Shown one piece after another: positions 5,679 to 6,545 of a DNA stretch of 6,545 nucleotides (the first letter of the stretch is position 1; every line of letters starts with the position of its first letter). Made by a program: the position numbers and the translations under genes. This stretch comes from JBLIKP01 sp047635375 (GTDB taxonomy: Bacteria; Bacteroidota; Bacteroidia; Sphingobacteriales; Sphingobacteriaceae). The DNA is taken from the NCBI GenBank assembly GCA_047635375.1, contig JBLIKP010000114.1:1-6545 (forward strand), read 5' to 3'. The notes below the pieces were generated by a model. The model worked only from the letters and a program-made list of their open reading frames with translations. It ran no database searches and was not told the DNA's origin.

Positions 5679-6545
5679 CTATTGCGCAGGCATTCTCAGA
5701 ATCTTCACGACACTAAACTCTGTCCGCCTGTTTAGCTGCCTGTTTTCTGGATTATCAGTTCCGTCAGGGTTTTGGTTAGGGGCAATTGGCATTGCCTCTC
5801 CGTATCCTTTTGTTTTTAATAATTTTGGATCTATTCCCGCCTCAATTAAGAAATCTACAACTGATTTTGCTCTTTCTTGTGACAGCTTCATGTTGGAGAT
5901 GCTACGACCAATATTGTCAGTATGGGAAGATATTTCTATTACAAGATTAGGATTTATACGAAGTAATCTTGCCAATGAATCTAATGGTTCTTTAGACTCT
6001 GCACGCAAAGTGCTTTTTCCAAAATCATAATAAATATCCTTAATTACAATTGGTTTGTCTATAATGATTTCAAGTAACTCAATACGACCAGTTTTTGGAT
6101 TGTTTGGGTCAAAGGAGGCGTCAGTAACCAGCTTACTATTAAAGGTTAGGTATTTATCTTTGGAGACAAAAACTTGGTAGGTTTGATTCCTTTCAAGATT
6201 GAAAAAATAATCCCCTGAACCATCAGTGGTATCACTATAAAGAACAACTCCATTAGAGTCTTTTAACACAACCAAGGCGTCGATTAAAGGATCAAAAGAT
6301 TCCCCATCAACCACAACACCTTTCACTACTAATTGCTTAAATAGTAAAATTGGTTTGTCTTCAAAAGTTCCCGTTTTGGATTTGTTAACGGTAGAATATT
6401 TTAGACTTTCTGTTAAGTACCCCTTTTTTGACGCTTTAATGGTGTAATCTGAGGCCGGCTCCATTTCGATAATGACAGAACCTTTTTCATTTGACAATGT
6501 CTCTTGGTACTTAAATTTCGCGGAACTGTCCATCAATTCAATAAC
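5679..6545 (-). CDS. OmpA-family protein with carboxypeptidase-regulatory-like domain (5' partial)
   Basis: 288 residues are visible and the frame stays open through the right edge, so the N-terminus is missing. In-frame TTG and ATG codons near the edge (6534-6536, 6531-6533) are internal. Visible residues 1-55 look like the end of one beta-sandwich repeat (DYTIKASKKGYLTESLKYST). Residues about 72-135 form a carboxypeptidase-regulatory-like domain (VVKGVVVDGESFDPLIDALV, then DTTDGSGDYFFNL). Residues about 168-280 form an OmpA C-terminal domain, which binds peptidoglycan. It shows IYYDFGKSTLR, EISSHTDNIG with the ligand-contacting Asp, SQERAKSVVDFLIEAGI, KGYGEAMP and NRQLNRRTEF with the conserved Arg. 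It would tether the outer membrane to the wall. Full-length relatives often carry TPR and beta-propeller domains first, as PorE of the type IX secretion system does; that identity cannot be tested here. Confidence 0.93.
   Translation of the reverse strand, partial: VIELMDSSAKFKYQETLSNEKGSVIIEMEPASDYTIKASKKGYLTESLKYSTVNKSKTGTFEDKPILLFKQLVVKGVVVDGESFDPLIDALVVLKDSNGVVLYSDTTDGSGDYFFNLERNQTYQVFVSKDKYLTFNSKLVTDASFDPNNPKTGRIELLEIIIDKPIVIKDIYYDFGKSTLRAESKEPLDSLARLLRINPNLVIEISSHTDNIGRSISNMKLSQERAKSVVDFLIEAGIDPKLLKTKGYGEAMPIAPNQNPDGTDNPENRQLNRRTEFSVVKILRMPAQ

Overview
The window looks like a chromosomal segment of a member of the Bacteroidota, probably a flavobacterium- or cytophaga-like species. The reasons are the AT-rich sequence, the near absence of Shine-Dalgarno sequences, an OmpA-family protein with a carboxypeptidase-regulatory-like domain ahead of the peptidoglycan-binding domain, and an ECF sigma / membrane protein / outer-membrane barrel gene trio. 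No transposase, phage gene, tRNA, rRNA or CRISPR array is visible.

Layout. Positions 1-51 hold the last 16 codons of an unidentified plus-strand gene. It converges on the rest of the window across a perfect 17-bp hairpin (71-109) that can terminate transcription from both sides. All other genes lie on the minus strand and are described here in transcription order, right to left. First comes an OmpA-family lipoprotein or envelope protein cut by the right edge (5679-6545), closed by a rho-independent terminator (5635-5659). Next is a FAD-dependent protoporphyrinogen oxidase of haem synthesis with a GTG start (4265-5620). It is followed after 10 bp by a secreted, probably beta-barrel protein of unknown function (3127-4254). 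A non-coding stretch of about 400 bp (2721-3126) carries two 91% identical copies of a 68-bp hairpin repeat, a third partial copy, a heptamer tandem and other inverted repeats. Last is a three-gene operon: ECF sigma factor (2151-2720), a one-pass membrane protein that is probably its anti-sigma factor (1346-2167, overlapping the sigma gene), and a periplasmic coiled-coil plus outer-membrane barrel protein (130-1326).

How they work together. The trio reads as a possible cell-envelope sensing module. The barrel protein sits in the outer membrane with a long periplasmic coiled-coil. The membrane protein spans the inner membrane and sends a long, charge-segregated arm into the periplasm. The sigma factor is on the cytoplasmic side. 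A TGCAAC-N17-CGTC element of ECF type lies just upstream of the sigma start, so the operon may control itself. It has no TonB-receptor signalling parts (no plug or STN domain), so it differs from FecI/FecR-type systems. The function of the trio is inferred from arrangement and not shown by the sequence.
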